Program-made: the position numbers and the translations under genes
The notes under the pieces: generated by a model
Databases searched by the model: none
What the model saw: only the letters and a program-made list of their open reading frames with translations
Told to the model about the DNA's origin: nothing
Shown here: one piece after another, positions 15,940 through 25,726 of the stretch
How positions within the stretch are numbered: the first letter of the stretch is position 1
How the letters are laid out: each line of letters opens with the position of its first letter
NCBI GenBank assembly: GCA_937948705.1
Contig: CALECF010000002.1
Location: forward strand, 1-42,742
Direction: 5' to 3'
Origin: an uncultured Anaerosolibacter sp.
Lineage (GTDB): Bacteria > Bacillota_A > Clostridia > Peptostreptococcales > Thermotaleaceae
Length of the DNA: 42,742 nucleotides

Positions 15940-16522
15940 TATCTGGGTATAGCCCTTCCATATACGCAAATGGATTGGTCATATCAATGCCATTGATTTT
16001 TTCTACAGCCTTGCCCTCAATCATAATACGAACTTCCTGAATGCCTTCCAAAACGGTAAGGGTGTTCACAATTGCCCCGATGGAAAGCAAGGTATCATTA
16101 CTCGTTCCTTTTTGCCCTTCCATAAACTCTTTGGATAAATCTACAACAACTTTTTGATCTTGTTTCTCTATAGAGATTAGCTTCGTGCCCTTCGGTATAG
16201 GATTTACATAGGCTTGGAAATCCTTAAAACGAATCAATTCTTGAATAACAAATTCTTCAATGGAAATACCCTTCAATCGTTCATCATTCTGCAGAATACT
16301 ATAGGCTTCATCCAAAATATAGGGCTTATCTTTATGTTTCAAATACAACACATAGTCTATCTCATCCTCACCCTGGGTATCAGCTTTGTCTATTGGTTTT
16401 TGATCTGTGACTGGTGGATTGTTCGTCTGAGATACTTTTTCTGGATCCGCTTTGCTGCATCCCGAAATGAATATACTTATCACCAAAAGTACCAACAATA
16501 AAATGGACATTCCTTTTTTCAT
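15935..16522 (-). CDS. GerMN-domain lipoprotein
   Basis: This 195-aa protein starts with a lipoprotein signal (KKGMSILLLVLLVISIF, lipobox ISGC, Cys about 22), followed by a short Pro/Asp-rich linker and a GerMN domain (about 60-185) recognisable by KVVVDLSKEFMEG and SIGAIVNTLTVLEGIQEVRIMIEGK. GerMN occurs in the spore proteins GerM and in lipoproteins of sporulating Firmicutes; it is thought to bind partners outside the membrane. The role here, sporulation or envelope, is inferred. It is the last gene of a probable zapA/U32-mutS2-TudS run, 24 nt after the DUF523 gene, ending at the bidirectional terminator. Confidence 0.82.
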   Translation of the reverse strand: MKKGMSILLLVLLVISIFISGCSKADPEKVSQTNNPPVTDQKPIDKADTQGEDEIDYVLYLKHKDKPYILDEAYSILQNDERLKGISIEEFVIQELIRFKDFQAYVNPIPKGTKLISIEKQDQKVVVDLSKEFMEGQKGTSNDTLLSIGAIVNTLTVLEGIQEVRIMIEGKAVEKINGIDMTNPFAYMEGLYPDK

Positions 16523-16546
16523 TGGTATTCCCCCTCTTTGTCTTTA

Positions 16547-17011
16547 TTAACCTTTCTCTATATATTCCCTAAAATCCCCTTCGTCTAACACCAAAATTCC
16601 ATGTTTTTTCAGCAGCGCCGCCGTAACACCATCCCCTTCGGTTAACAGCTTCTGAAAGCTTCCATCGTAAATTTTACTATTTCCACAGGATGGACTCCTA
16701 GCTTTTAGTATGGCCCTTTTCACCCCATACAGGGCTGCAATCTTCAAGGTTTCCTTAGCACCCTTCACAAAACGATCCGTTAGATCCTCTCCCTCTCGAT
16801 TGAATACTTTTGCACTGTTTTCTAATACGTTGCTTCCATCTCCGCCCCTAATCTCACATGGGATACGAGGTGTAGGTAACCCCCCTAACTGTTCTGGACA
16901 TACAAGGATCGCCTTTCCCGCCTTTACTAGCTTTTCAATTTCATCTATCTGCTTACTGCCCCCATCATAGCGGCAGTCAACCCCTGCTAAGCAAGCACTG
17001 ATAAGGATCAT
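16547..17011 (-). CDS. DUF523 / TudS-type protein (probable thiouracil desulfurase family)
   Basis: This 154-aa protein has all family landmarks: SACLAGVDCRYDGG (C7, C13), CPEQLGGLPTPRIPCEIRGG (C38) and KARSPSCG (C109). DUF523 proteins are now known as TudS, which binds a [4Fe-4S] cluster through three cysteines and removes sulfur from 2-thiouracil to give uracil; the natural substrate in most hosts is not established. The ATG at 17011 was chosen because GGGGGAG lies 5 nt upstream; the earlier GTG would overlap the site. It lies between a two-helix membrane protein and the GerMN gene with small gaps, so probably one transcript. Confidence 0.85.
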   Translation of the reverse strand: MILISACLAGVDCRYDGGSKQIDEIEKLVKAGKAILVCPEQLGGLPTPRIPCEIRGGDGSNVLENSAKVFNREGEDLTDRFVKGAKETLKIAALYGVKRAILKARSPSCGNSKIYDGSFQKLLTEGDGVTAALLKKHGILVLDEGDFREYIEKG

Positions 17012-17024
17012 AGACACTCCCCCC

Positions 17025-17381
17025 TCATTTTTTCTGCTTCCTATTTAGTATCTGGGCAATCTCATGCTGAATGATATGCTCATCCATAGGTAACAGCTTC
17101 CCATTGTCTCGCTTACTCTTATAATATTCTACTCCAGCTGCATGGGCCTTTTCCATGGCTCCCTTATCGTCAGGTTTTTTGGACAGTTCCCTCAATTGGG
17201 CTTTATACTCTTCTAGGAGAACAAGATTTTGTTTCATTCTGCTAATAACAATCAATATTGCTGATGCAGCCCCTAATAAAATTCCTAACAAAGTTATCCA
17301 TGAATTCCCCTGAACAGACCCTAGATAGAGTACAACGAAACATAAAATCAATAAAACAAATCCAACCAATCTACCAATCAT
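17025..17381 (-). CDS. Small membrane protein, two helices, unknown function
   Basis: This 118-aa protein has two N-terminal membrane segments (about 5-23 and 29-47, VGFVLLILCFVVLYLG and WITLLGILLGAASAILIVI), then a charged cytoplasmic helix region (about 50-118) ending in KQKK. I do not recognise a family. It starts 16 nt after mutS2 and is followed 13 nt later by the DUF523 gene, so it is probably expressed with them. Small proteins with two helices are common in this position in clostridia, but no function follows from that. Confidence 0.7.
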   Translation of the reverse strand: MIGRLVGFVLLILCFVVLYLGSVQGNSWITLLGILLGAASAILIVISRMKQNLVLLEEYKAQLRELSKKPDDKGAMEKAHAAGVEYYKSKRDNGKLLPMDEHIIQHEIAQILNRKQKK

Positions 17382-17397
17382 TCCCCTACACTCCTGT

Positions 17398-19776
17398 CTA
17401 TCTCAGTTCTACCACAGTTACACCCGCTCCACCTTCACCATGGACGCCTTCTCTAGAGGATTTCACATGCTTATGCCCTCTCAATAATTGCTTAATCCCA
17501 TCTTTTAAAACCCCTGTGCCTTTACCATGAATAATCGTAACCACCTGGATCCCTGCAAGATAAGCGTCATCTAAATATTTATCTGTATCTAATAGTGCCT
17601 CTTCTAGGAGTTGACCCCTTAAATCGATGGAAGATTTAATGTTTTCCGCCTTGCTCTTCATAATCTTACTGGTCCCTGTTCTTTTCCCTTTTTCCTTTTC
17701 TTCTTTATCCAATCTCAAATTTTCAATATTTACATTCACTTTCATAATGCCCACCTGCACGATTAAATCCCCGTTGACATCAGGTACAGTCACCACATTA
17801 CCTTTTTGATTTAGTGTCAAAATCATCACAGCATCTCCGGGCTTTAGTTGCTTAGGTGGCTTTGTATTTACACCCAATGGCATACCTAAACCTAGACCTT
17901 CATCCATTTGCCCTAGTTTTTCTCTTAATCCCTTTCTCGCCTCTTCGATCCTTCGATTCTTCTCCTTCTCTTCAACCTCTTGAGATAGAGTTCTTAGTTC
18001 TTTGATGATTTGATCCGCATCTTCTTTAGCTTCCCTCAGTATTTTCCTTGCTTCTTCTCGAGCATCACGCAGCATTTTCTCCCGTTGTTCTTCTAATTTT
18101 TCGCTTTTTCTATCGTATTCCTCTTTCTGCTGCTGAATTGCTAACTTTAGACGAATAGCACTCTCTCTTTCCTGCTCCGCCTTCTGCTTATCTTTTTCAA
18201 TGGTAGATAGCAAATCTTCAAAGGCAATATCTTCGTTAGAAATCGACTCTTTCGCCTTATCGATAATAAATTCTCTCAAACCCAGACGCTTGGAAATTTC
18301 AAAGGCGTTGGACTTTCCAGGCACACCAATCAGCAGCTTATAGGTTGGACTAAGGGTTTCCACATCAAATTCCACCGAGGCATTTTGCACTCCCTTTGTG
18401 GTAAGGGCATATTGCTTTAACTCCGTATAATGGGTGGTGGCGATGCTTCTTACCCCAAGTCCGTATAAATGATCCAAAATAGCGATGGCCAACGCAGCTC
18501 CCTCTGTAGGATCTGTGCCTGCCCCTAATTCATCCAACAATATGAGGGAGTTTCCCTCCACTTGACCAAGAATTTCAACAATATTGGTCATATGGGATGA
18601 AAATGTACTTAAGCTCTGTTCAATACTCTGCTCATCCCCAATATCAGCAAAGACTTGGTTAAAGATTGCAAGCTGCGTACCATAGTCCCCAGGTACATTT
18701 AATCCTGACTGGGCCATCAGTGTGAAAAGTCCAACAGTTTTTAACGTGACAGTTTTACCTCCTGTATTAGGTCCAGTAATAATCAAAGTACTAAATTCAT
18801 CACCATTCCAAATATTTGTTGGTACAACATTCTTCTCGTCTAACAAGGGATGTCGCCCGTTCTTAATCCGTAAATATCCCCTGTCATTCAATTCCGGCTC
18901 AACGGCCCTCATTTTAACCGATAGCCGACCTTTGGCAAAAATGAAGTCCAATTTCTTCAGAACTTCTTGATTCCTTCGAATCTCGGTACTCTTTTCCCCT
19001 ACCAATGCCGTTAATTCCCGTAGAATTCTTTCAATCTCCAACTGTTCCTTAATCTTTAGTTCCCTTAATTCATTGTTTAACTCTACGATGACCATAGGCT
19101 CCACGAATAAGGTGGCGCCACTGGAGGATTGATCGTGAATCAATCCTGGCACACTTCCTCTATGTTCCTGTTTTACAGGTACTACATATCGATCCTGTCG
19201 TTGGGTCACAATGGCTTCCTGAAGATATTTTTGCGTTTGACTTGATGAGATGATACTGTTTAATTTGTTCCGAATCGCGGTCTGCTTAGATTCCATCTGC
19301 CTTCTAATACTTTTCAGTACTGGACTAGCATGATCAGAGATCTCTTCGTCACTAATAATACACTCGTTAATGCGATCCTCAATGGTCTTCATGGTGCTGA
19401 TCTGACTCACATAGCCTTCAACAATGGGATATTTACCTTCCCCGTCTTTGGATTCCTTAAACATGGTTTTTAGCTTTCTGGCTGCCCGCAATGTATCACT
19501 AACCTCAAGTAATTGTCCTGGATACAGGAAGGAGCCAATTTCTGCTCTCCGTACATGATAGGATAAATCATGGATGCCTCCCAATGATACATTCCCTCTT
19601 TGGATCAAAATACTTGAAGCTTCACTGGTTTCCTTTTGCCATTCTACGATTGTCCCAAGGTCAATAGACGGCTCCAACTTTTCAGCCAATTCTCTCCCAA
19701 GGCTAGATTCAACCTTATCTAGGAGCATATCCCGAATTTTTTCATATTCCAACACTCTTAATGTCCTACTATTCAT
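17398..19776 (-). CDS. mutS2: MutS2 (endonuclease MutS2 / ribosome-rescue ATPase RqcU)
   Basis: This 792-aa protein has a MutS-like core and clamp (about 1-320), an ABC-type ATPase with Walker A TGPNTGGKT (about 335-345), Walker B LILLDELGAGTDP (about 412-424) and TTHYTEL, a long Glu/Lys/Arg coiled coil (about 510-640), a KOW-like segment and a C-terminal Smr nuclease domain (IDLRGQLLEEAL; HGKGTGVL). Such proteins split collided ribosomes in Bacillus and may suppress recombination. The start was moved to the ATG at 19776 with GAGGAGAGG just upstream, removing 11 residues. It follows the U32 gene by 42 nt. Confidence 0.95.
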   Translation of the reverse strand: MNSRTLRVLEYEKIRDMLLDKVESSLGRELAEKLEPSIDLGTIVEWQKETSEASSILIQRGNVSLGGIHDLSYHVRRAEIGSFLYPGQLLEVSDTLRAARKLKTMFKESKDGEGKYPIVEGYVSQISTMKTIEDRINECIISDEEISDHASPVLKSIRRQMESKQTAIRNKLNSIISSSQTQKYLQEAIVTQRQDRYVVPVKQEHRGSVPGLIHDQSSSGATLFVEPMVIVELNNELRELKIKEQLEIERILRELTALVGEKSTEIRRNQEVLKKLDFIFAKGRLSVKMRAVEPELNDRGYLRIKNGRHPLLDEKNVVPTNIWNGDEFSTLIITGPNTGGKTVTLKTVGLFTLMAQSGLNVPGDYGTQLAIFNQVFADIGDEQSIEQSLSTFSSHMTNIVEILGQVEGNSLILLDELGAGTDPTEGAALAIAILDHLYGLGVRSIATTHYTELKQYALTTKGVQNASVEFDVETLSPTYKLLIGVPGKSNAFEISKRLGLREFIIDKAKESISNEDIAFEDLLSTIEKDKQKAEQERESAIRLKLAIQQQKEEYDRKSEKLEEQREKMLRDAREEARKILREAKEDADQIIKELRTLSQEVEEKEKNRRIEEARKGLREKLGQMDEGLGLGMPLGVNTKPPKQLKPGDAVMILTLNQKGNVVTVPDVNGDLIVQVGIMKVNVNIENLRLDKEEKEKGKRTGTSKIMKSKAENIKSSIDLRGQLLEEALLDTDKYLDDAYLAGIQVVTIIHGKGTGVLKDGIKQLLRGHKHVKSSREGVHGEGGAGVTVVELR

Positions 19777-19818
19777 TTTCCTCTCCTCATGCTTTCTATT
19801 TGCTTTCAAAAGGGTTGA

Positions 19819-22287
19819 TTATTCTACACCCCTAAAAAAATGTCCTTTTGTTAATCCCTTCTCCCGCATTTCCTTTAAAAATTCTTCTGCAATAACAGTC
19901 ATTCTACCCTTTCGAAGGACCTCTCCATAGGCTTCCATGATCTTCTCAATCTCCTGCCCATCCTCTATGGTAAGATGAATTCTTAGATTCAATGCACCCC
20001 CATGTAAAATCTCATGGATAGACTCTATCAGACATAAGCTTTGGGAGTTCAATATATGGGTTCTGCAGTGGTCATCCATCATGATAGGAAAAACCATATC
20101 CTTTCGATCCTTTAAGCCTAAACTAGTATTTCTACATAGATTACAGTTCTCCTGCTGACCCTGTTTACTGATAACCGCCGCGGTGGGGCAATGCCGCATC
20201 ACCATTAAAGGCATATACCCTTGCACAATAACCTCACCAGGAATAGGGCCCCCCATCACTATTTCTTTGATTTGCTTTAAGGTTAGTTCGGGAGACAATG
20301 CTGCCTCCTGAACGTTCCAATCTTGCAATAGCCTTAACGCACCCTTATTGAATATATTTAAAGAAAAATCCCCATAAATATTCTCTATCCCCATATCCTT
20401 AGCTACCTTTAGGATCCCAAGATTAGATGCCATGATTCCTCTTACCTGATTTTTGTTCTCAGATAAATACTTTTTAATATCTCTTAACTCCTCGTCCGTA
20501 GTTATTCTCGAGAATGCAGGGACGAGCTCCACCTCATGATCTTTCACGAGGAGGTAGGCATCTGATAAGGTAGTCAGATCTGTATAATAGATCCTATTCA
20601 CCGAATGTTGAAGTACCGCTTTAAGCTGCACTAAATTATTAACGGATACCCTTACGCTTACTTCAGCTCTTGGTTTCACCCGAGGGGTCATCAACCATTG
20701 ATCCAGCTTTTGGCTTATGTCCATAGCTTTCATGGGTTGTCTGCCATTATGGTTTGCTCTTAAATCATCTAGCTGTTTGATGGCATCTCTTCTTAACCCA
20801 TTCAATTCTCCCACAGGGATTATGCCATTTGCATCCAATTGAACCTCTAAACTTTCAAATACATAGGGAGTATTTCCAAGCTTTAGCAACTGCTCCCGCA
20901 CGCGATCTTCCTCCGTCGGTTTTTTTAGGGCCTTTTCCACCTGGTATTGGCCCCTGAGCTCCACATGATGTCCTTCTCGATCCCAAAGGGTCAATAGTAT
21001 GTTCTCTCCTATGTTTCCACGAAAGTCTCCATAGATGGGTATCTTTCGTTCCGTTCTTTCATAGCTTTCTCTAGCCCGTTGAAACAAGTTGATATCGGAG
21101 GTTCTATACACAGGTTGTCCTTTTGATACAGAATGTCTAAAGTTTACTTGAATGATTTCTTTGGCATTTCCCTGCTCTCTCTTCTCGCCTCTTACCGTCA
21201 AAACCTCTACAAGGGCCCCAGGACTATCACCTTTTTCGGTCCAGACCTCTATGCCATCCCCTTTACGTAATTCACCTTCGAGTTTGATTTCAATCCTCTG
21301 TTTATTCTTATCATAGCCCAAAACTTCTCCGATCCTTATCCCCCGATTGCTAGGCTTCTCAAAACTCATCATTTCCTTCCCGTAAGCCCCCAAAATATAT
21401 CCTTTGGTAAACTTACGATTGAAAATTTGCTCCACGTCCCGTAGTGTGGCAGCATCTGGCTTTTCCATGGATTTATCCATTACATATTGGTCAATGGCTT
21501 TACGATAGGCACCCACGATGGTCGCCACATATTCCGCCCGCTTCAACCGTCCCTCAATCTTAAGAGATTTAATTCCTGTATCTAATATCTGATGAATATT
21601 TTCTAAGGTGTTTAAATCCCTTGGGCTCAGTAAGTAATCGCCTTCCTCACTTTTTATAGCGTCTCCGCTTCTCAAATTGACGAGCTGGTAAGGCATTCTA
21701 CATGGCTGGGCACACCGCCCACGATTTCCGCTTCTTCCACCGATCATGCTGCTCATCAAGCATTGACCTGAGTAACAAATGCAGAGGGCACCATGAACAA
21801 ATGCCTCGATATCTGCTTTACAGTTATCTTGGATTTCCTTGATTTCTTCCACTGACATCTCCCTGGCCAAAACCACTCGTTGAAATCCCATTTCTTCCAA
21901 GAGTTGTACCCCTTCTAAGTTATGGACAGACATTTGAGTACTAGCGTGCATCTGAAAATCAGGAAAAATGTCATGAATGAGCTTCGCAGCTCCGAGGTCC
22001 TGGACAATCACTGCATCTACATCATGATGATACAAAAAAGATATATATTCTCCCAAGTCTTTTAATTCTTCATCGGATACCAAGGTATTTACAGTTACAA
22101 ATACCTTTACACCTCGTATATGACAGTAATTTACTGCCTTGATGAGCTCTTCATCGTCAAAATTATTCGCACTTTGCCTAGCGCTGAAAGCTATCCCACC
22201 TAAATATATGGCATCGGCACCATTCTGCACAGCAGCCACCAATGCTTCCCAGCTTCCGGCTGGCGCTAACAACTCTATTTCTCTCAA
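19819..22287 (-). CDS. U32 family peptidase with DUF3656 region (RlhA-like)
   Basis: About 822 aa. The N-terminal U32 domain starts with IELLAPAGSWEALVAAVQNGADAIYLGG and contains HASTQMSVHN and the iron-sulfur-type cysteines in GRCAQPCRMPY and near LCICYSGQC. A central beta-rich domain (about 330-470) and a DUF3656-like C-terminal half (about 480-800, including HCPTAAVISKQGQ and NCNLCRNTSLGLKDR) follow. Relatives RlhA and TrhP hydroxylate cytidine or uridine in 23S rRNA or tRNA, so an RNA-modifying role is more likely than collagenase. Start: two TTG codons compete; the one at 22287 has AGGGG at about 9 nt, the one at 22296 is too close. It lies between zapA and mutS2. Confidence 0.88.
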   Translation of the reverse strand: MREIELLAPAGSWEALVAAVQNGADAIYLGGIAFSARQSANNFDDEELIKAVNYCHIRGVKVFVTVNTLVSDEELKDLGEYISFLYHHDVDAVIVQDLGAAKLIHDIFPDFQMHASTQMSVHNLEGVQLLEEMGFQRVVLAREMSVEEIKEIQDNCKADIEAFVHGALCICYSGQCLMSSMIGGRSGNRGRCAQPCRMPYQLVNLRSGDAIKSEEGDYLLSPRDLNTLENIHQILDTGIKSLKIEGRLKRAEYVATIVGAYRKAIDQYVMDKSMEKPDAATLRDVEQIFNRKFTKGYILGAYGKEMMSFEKPSNRGIRIGEVLGYDKNKQRIEIKLEGELRKGDGIEVWTEKGDSPGALVEVLTVRGEKREQGNAKEIIQVNFRHSVSKGQPVYRTSDINLFQRARESYERTERKIPIYGDFRGNIGENILLTLWDREGHHVELRGQYQVEKALKKPTEEDRVREQLLKLGNTPYVFESLEVQLDANGIIPVGELNGLRRDAIKQLDDLRANHNGRQPMKAMDISQKLDQWLMTPRVKPRAEVSVRVSVNNLVQLKAVLQHSVNRIYYTDLTTLSDAYLLVKDHEVELVPAFSRITTDEELRDIKKYLSENKNQVRGIMASNLGILKVAKDMGIENIYGDFSLNIFNKGALRLLQDWNVQEAALSPELTLKQIKEIVMGGPIPGEVIVQGYMPLMVMRHCPTAAVISKQGQQENCNLCRNTSLGLKDRKDMVFPIMMDDHCRTHILNSQSLCLIESIHEILHGGALNLRIHLTIEDGQEIEKIMEAYGEVLRKGRMTVIAEEFLKEMREKGLTKGHFFRGVE

Positions 22288-22373
22288 TCTTCTCAACCCC
22301 TGTTTCTAATTTATATTTCAATCAAAAAGTCTAGCCATACCCTTTATTCCTGCAGCAATTTCACTCTCATATT

Positions 22374-22411
22374 CATAAAAAAAGTAGCAATATTATTATA
22401 TCACTACTTTT
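22374..22411 (-). terminator. Terminator after zapA
   Basis: AAAAGTAG (22380-22387) pairs with CTACTTTT (22404-22411), with further A/U pairing inside. On the minus strand it is followed by seven T. It lies 24 nt past the zapA stop at 22435, upstream of the U32 gene. Confidence 0.75.
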
Positions 22412-22434
22412 AGCATACCATAAAAGATATAAAA

Positions 22435-23007
22435 TTATTTTTTTCCATCTCCATCAAAGCCCTCAATATAGGCTTCCAATTCTTTTCTAGACTGTACATA
22501 TTTAATCTGCATTTCAAATAACTTGTTTTGTAAATCCTCATTCATTTTCCTAATCTTCTCGATTTCCTGGCTCTTTTCAGACAAGGCCTCCCTCAGCTCC
22601 CTATTTTCAAGAAGCAGCCCTTGACTCTCATGTTCCGCACATGTAGTATTTCGCAAATCCCCTTCCAATCGTTGAATGATCTCAATATACTCCTGATTCT
22701 GACTTTCAGCCTCTGCCGCTGCAGCCGCCAATTGACTGCGAACCTGTTCTAGTTCATATATGGGTTGTAATGCTTCCTTTTCTAACGCTTCTAATTGGGA
22801 TTTGGTCTTGAAGTACTCATCAGCTATGTTTACTGAAGTCAACACTGCCGCCATAGCAGTACTCAGCTTTTTACTTTGCCTTGCAACAATAACCATCTTA
22901 TCGTCAACATAATTTGCGACCTTTTGCATATATTCCCGGGGCTCGGTACCAACCAAAGTATACTCTTGCCCATTGATCCTCACAACGACCTTGCTTTTGT
23001 TGCTCAT
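22435..23007 (-). CDS. zapA: Cell division protein ZapA with long coiled-coil tail
   Basis: This 190-aa protein has an N-terminal ZapA domain (about 5-85: KVVVRINGQEYTLVGTEPREYMQKVANYVDDK and AVLTSVNIADEYF) that binds FtsZ and bundles filaments at the division site. It continues into a coiled coil (about 85-180) longer than in E. coli ZapA, which is about 110 aa, but typical for clostridial versions that dimerise. The ATG has GGAGAGAT upstream. It has its own promoter and terminator, so it is separable from pheT (upstream) and U32 (downstream), although the neighbourhood pheST-zapA-U32 is conserved in Clostridia. Confidence 0.9.
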   Translation of the reverse strand: MSNKSKVVVRINGQEYTLVGTEPREYMQKVANYVDDKMVIVARQSKKLSTAMAAVLTSVNIADEYFKTKSQLEALEKEALQPIYELEQVRSQLAAAAAEAESQNQEYIEIIQRLEGDLRNTTCAEHESQGLLLENRELREALSEKSQEIEKIRKMNEDLQNKLFEMQIKYVQSRKELEAYIEGFDGDGKK

Positions 23008-23144
23008 CGATATCTCTCCTTCTATGGATTGGAGTCCCTATATTAATTCTGTAAAAGAATAGTATTTCCTTCTTTTTTTTAATATCTAGGCAATTATGTT
23101 TTTGATTTTATAGACTTCTACTCTATTGGTACATATATAGTTCT

Positions 23145-23150
23145 ATTATA
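23145..23150 (-). promoter_or_regulatory. Candidate -10 of the zapA promoter
   Basis: TATAAT on the minus strand at 23145-23150, 138 nt upstream of the zapA start, with only a weak -35 (TTTATT) at 17 nt. The region 23008-23249 between the pheT terminator and zapA holds nothing else recognisable. Confidence 0.4.
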
Positions 23151-23249
23151 TTACATCCTAGGCTTTAAATAAATACTGCCATTGCCCCATAAGAAGGAAA
23201 TTTCATAGGTATATCTATCCAATTATGGTTTTGAGGACACGTACAGACC

Positions 23250-23285
23250 AAAACAAATCCGGCAGATACCTGCCGGATTTGTTTT
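23250..23285 (-). terminator. Terminator after pheT
   Basis: A 15-bp perfect stem, arms 23250-23264 and 23271-23285, loop GATACC. It overlaps the last two bases of the pheT stop codon. On the minus strand TGGTCTG follows, so the U content lies in the stem's own 3' arm. Confidence 0.85.
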
Positions 23286-25680
23286 AGTCTCTTAATTGAG
23301 CCTCTAGCTTTTCTTTTAACTGGCTTAGAATTTTTTCATGAACCTTCACAACGTCTTCGTCAGTAAGGGTACGATCCTCACCTCGGTACGTGAGGGCATA
23401 GGCAACACTCTTATATCCTTCTTTGATTTGTTTACCCTTATACACATCAAACAATTGAACTTTCTCCAATAGCTTTCCACCATTCTCTTTGATCACATCT
23501 TCAATTTCCTTGACATACACCTCATCCTTTACCACCAAGGCAATATCTCTTGTGATTGCAGGATATTTAGGTAACGCCTTATATATCCTATCCAGTCTCG
23601 TTAGCTGAAGTACAATATTGAAATCAATCTCCCCTAGATATGTCCGCACCTCTAAATCAAATTTTTCCGCCACATCTGGGTGAATTTCCCCAAAAACACC
23701 CAAAATATGATTCTCCCAAAGAAGGTTGGCACATCTTCCAGGATGGAATGTAGGATGATTTTTTTCAGGAATGAACTCAATATTTGAGATACCTAAATTC
23801 TTGAAAACACTTTCAATAGTACCTTTCAATGTGAAGAAATCTACCTCTTTGCCATACATACCCAAGGTAAGTACAGGCTTTTCAATAGGCAATCGGTCCA
23901 CAGGAATACTATGGGGCAGAAATACTCTTCCAATTTCAAAAGCCTTTACTGACTCCACATTCCGATTATTATTTCTTGATAGTACTTCAAGCATATTGGG
24001 CATTAAAGTGGTCCGCATGATACTATTTTCTTCACCTAAAGGGTTGATTAATTTCACCGTTCTCCTCATAAAGCTTTCTTCCGGCAATCCGATCATATCA
24101 AAGCCCTTAGGACTTACAAAGGAATAGGTAGATATCTCCGTTACGCCCGCAGCATTTAAAAACTTTTTGGCATAATCTTCAATAATCTGTCCATTGGTCT
24201 TTGCGCCTTGAGAATTCCCCTTTGGAATAGTTACATCAATTCTGTTATAGCCATAGATTCTTGCTACCTCTTCCACGATATCAATTTCCTCCGTAATATC
24301 TTGACGGAAGGTTGGTATCGCCAACAATAAATCCTGTTCCTCTTGGGTTACTTCTATTTCAAGCTTTCTAAGGATATCTGCAATCTCCTCAGGGGAAAGT
24401 TTTGTTCCCAAAAAATCATTGATTCGACGGGTTCTTACTTTTAATGATTTTTTCTCAAGGGGATTAGGGTAAATATCAATAACCCCCTTCACAATCTTCC
24501 CTGCACCCAGTTCCTCTATCAGCTGACATGCTCTATTTACTGCATTTAAGGCAATATTAGGATCTACACCTTTTTCAAATCTCGCCGATGCCTCTGTTCG
24601 AAGTCCTAACTTTTTAGAAGTTGCTCTCACATTATCTGCATAGAAGTTAGCTGATTCAAGTAAAATGGATTTTGTATCCCCTGTTACTTCTGAATTTTCT
24701 CCACCCATTACACCCGCAATGGCCACAGGCTTTTCTCCATCACAGATCATGAGCATGTTGCTATCTAGCTTTCTTTCTACCTCATCAAGGGTTTTAAAAA
24801 CAGTATTTTCCTCGGCCTGTTTTACAATAATCTTTTTACCCGCCAACATATCTAAATCAAAAGCATGCAGAGGCTGCCCCATCTCTAGCATCACGTAATT
24901 TGTTATATCTACGATATTGCTAATTGGCCGGACACCCGCCTCCATCAATCTTCGCTGCATCCACTCTGGAGATGGCTGAATCACAATATCAATGGCCACT
25001 CTAGCCGCATATCTTCTGCACAAGTCAGTATTTAATACCTCTACCGCTGCGAACTCTCCTATATCACCATGCTCATGGTTGATTGTAATCTCAGGGTATT
25101 TTAATTCTAAACCAAAGGTTGCAGCCGTCTCTCTAGACATCCCCAACATACTCAGGCAATCTGGGCGATTTGGCGTAATTTCAAATTCGATCACATGACC
25201 GTTAATCCCGAGGATCTCCTTGATATCAGTGCCCGGTCCATAGGCTTGATCTAAAATATAGATGCCGTCTTTCTGATAGGATGGAATAACCTTGTCAGCT
25301 ATGCCTAATTCCTTCGCAGAACACATCATCCCCTGGGATTCTTCTCCCCTAAGCTTTCCTTTTTTGATCTTTACGCCCCCTGGCAAAATGCCTCCAACAA
25401 GTACGATGGGCACATAATATCCCTCTCTGATATTATCTGCACCGGTTACAATCTGTATAATTTCACTACCAACATCCACCTTGGTCACAAGGAGTTTATC
25501 AGCGTTGGGATGGCTTTGGATTTCCAGTATCTTTCCAACCACAACCTTATCAATTTCTTCTCCTAAGGTTTCTACTGCCTCTACCTTAGACCCTGACATT
25601 TCTAAGTCTTCGCCCAATTTTCCTACTTCTATAGGATCTATATCTACATAATCCTTTAACCATTTTAATGGCACAAACAT
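23284..25680 (-). CDS. pheT: Phenylalanyl-tRNA synthetase beta subunit
   Basis: This 798-aa subunit of the alpha2-beta2 enzyme has an N-terminal EMAP/tRNA-binding domain (about 40-150, with ILEIQSHPNADKLLVTKVDVG and GMMCSAKELG), the B3/B4 editing domain that hydrolyses mischarged Tyr-tRNA(Phe), a B5 domain (about 400-470), a synthetase-like core (about 480-690) and the C-terminal anticodon-binding FDX-ACB domain (KYPAITRDIALVVKD, about 705-797). The length is normal. It starts 46 nt after pheS, in the same T-box-controlled transcript. A stable terminator begins at its stop codon. Confidence 0.98.
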   Translation of the reverse strand: MFVPLKWLKDYVDIDPIEVGKLGEDLEMSGSKVEAVETLGEEIDKVVVGKILEIQSHPNADKLLVTKVDVGSEIIQIVTGADNIREGYYVPIVLVGGILPGGVKIKKGKLRGEESQGMMCSAKELGIADKVIPSYQKDGIYILDQAYGPGTDIKEILGINGHVIEFEITPNRPDCLSMLGMSRETAATFGLELKYPEITINHEHGDIGEFAAVEVLNTDLCRRYAARVAIDIVIQPSPEWMQRRLMEAGVRPISNIVDITNYVMLEMGQPLHAFDLDMLAGKKIIVKQAEENTVFKTLDEVERKLDSNMLMICDGEKPVAIAGVMGGENSEVTGDTKSILLESANFYADNVRATSKKLGLRTEASARFEKGVDPNIALNAVNRACQLIEELGAGKIVKGVIDIYPNPLEKKSLKVRTRRINDFLGTKLSPEEIADILRKLEIEVTQEEQDLLLAIPTFRQDITEEIDIVEEVARIYGYNRIDVTIPKGNSQGAKTNGQIIEDYAKKFLNAAGVTEISTYSFVSPKGFDMIGLPEESFMRRTVKLINPLGEENSIMRTTLMPNMLEVLSRNNNRNVESVKAFEIGRVFLPHSIPVDRLPIEKPVLTLGMYGKEVDFFTLKGTIESVFKNLGISNIEFIPEKNHPTFHPGRCANLLWENHILGVFGEIHPDVAEKFDLEVRTYLGEIDFNIVLQLTRLDRIYKALPKYPAITRDIALVVKDEVYVKEIEDVIKENGGKLLEKVQLFDVYKGKQIKEGYKSVAYALTYRGEDRTLTDEDVVKVHEKILSQLKEKLEAQLRD

Positions 25681-25726
25681 GATGCTATACCTCCTTTATT
25701 TCCATTTATCTTTTAAATTTTTTCTA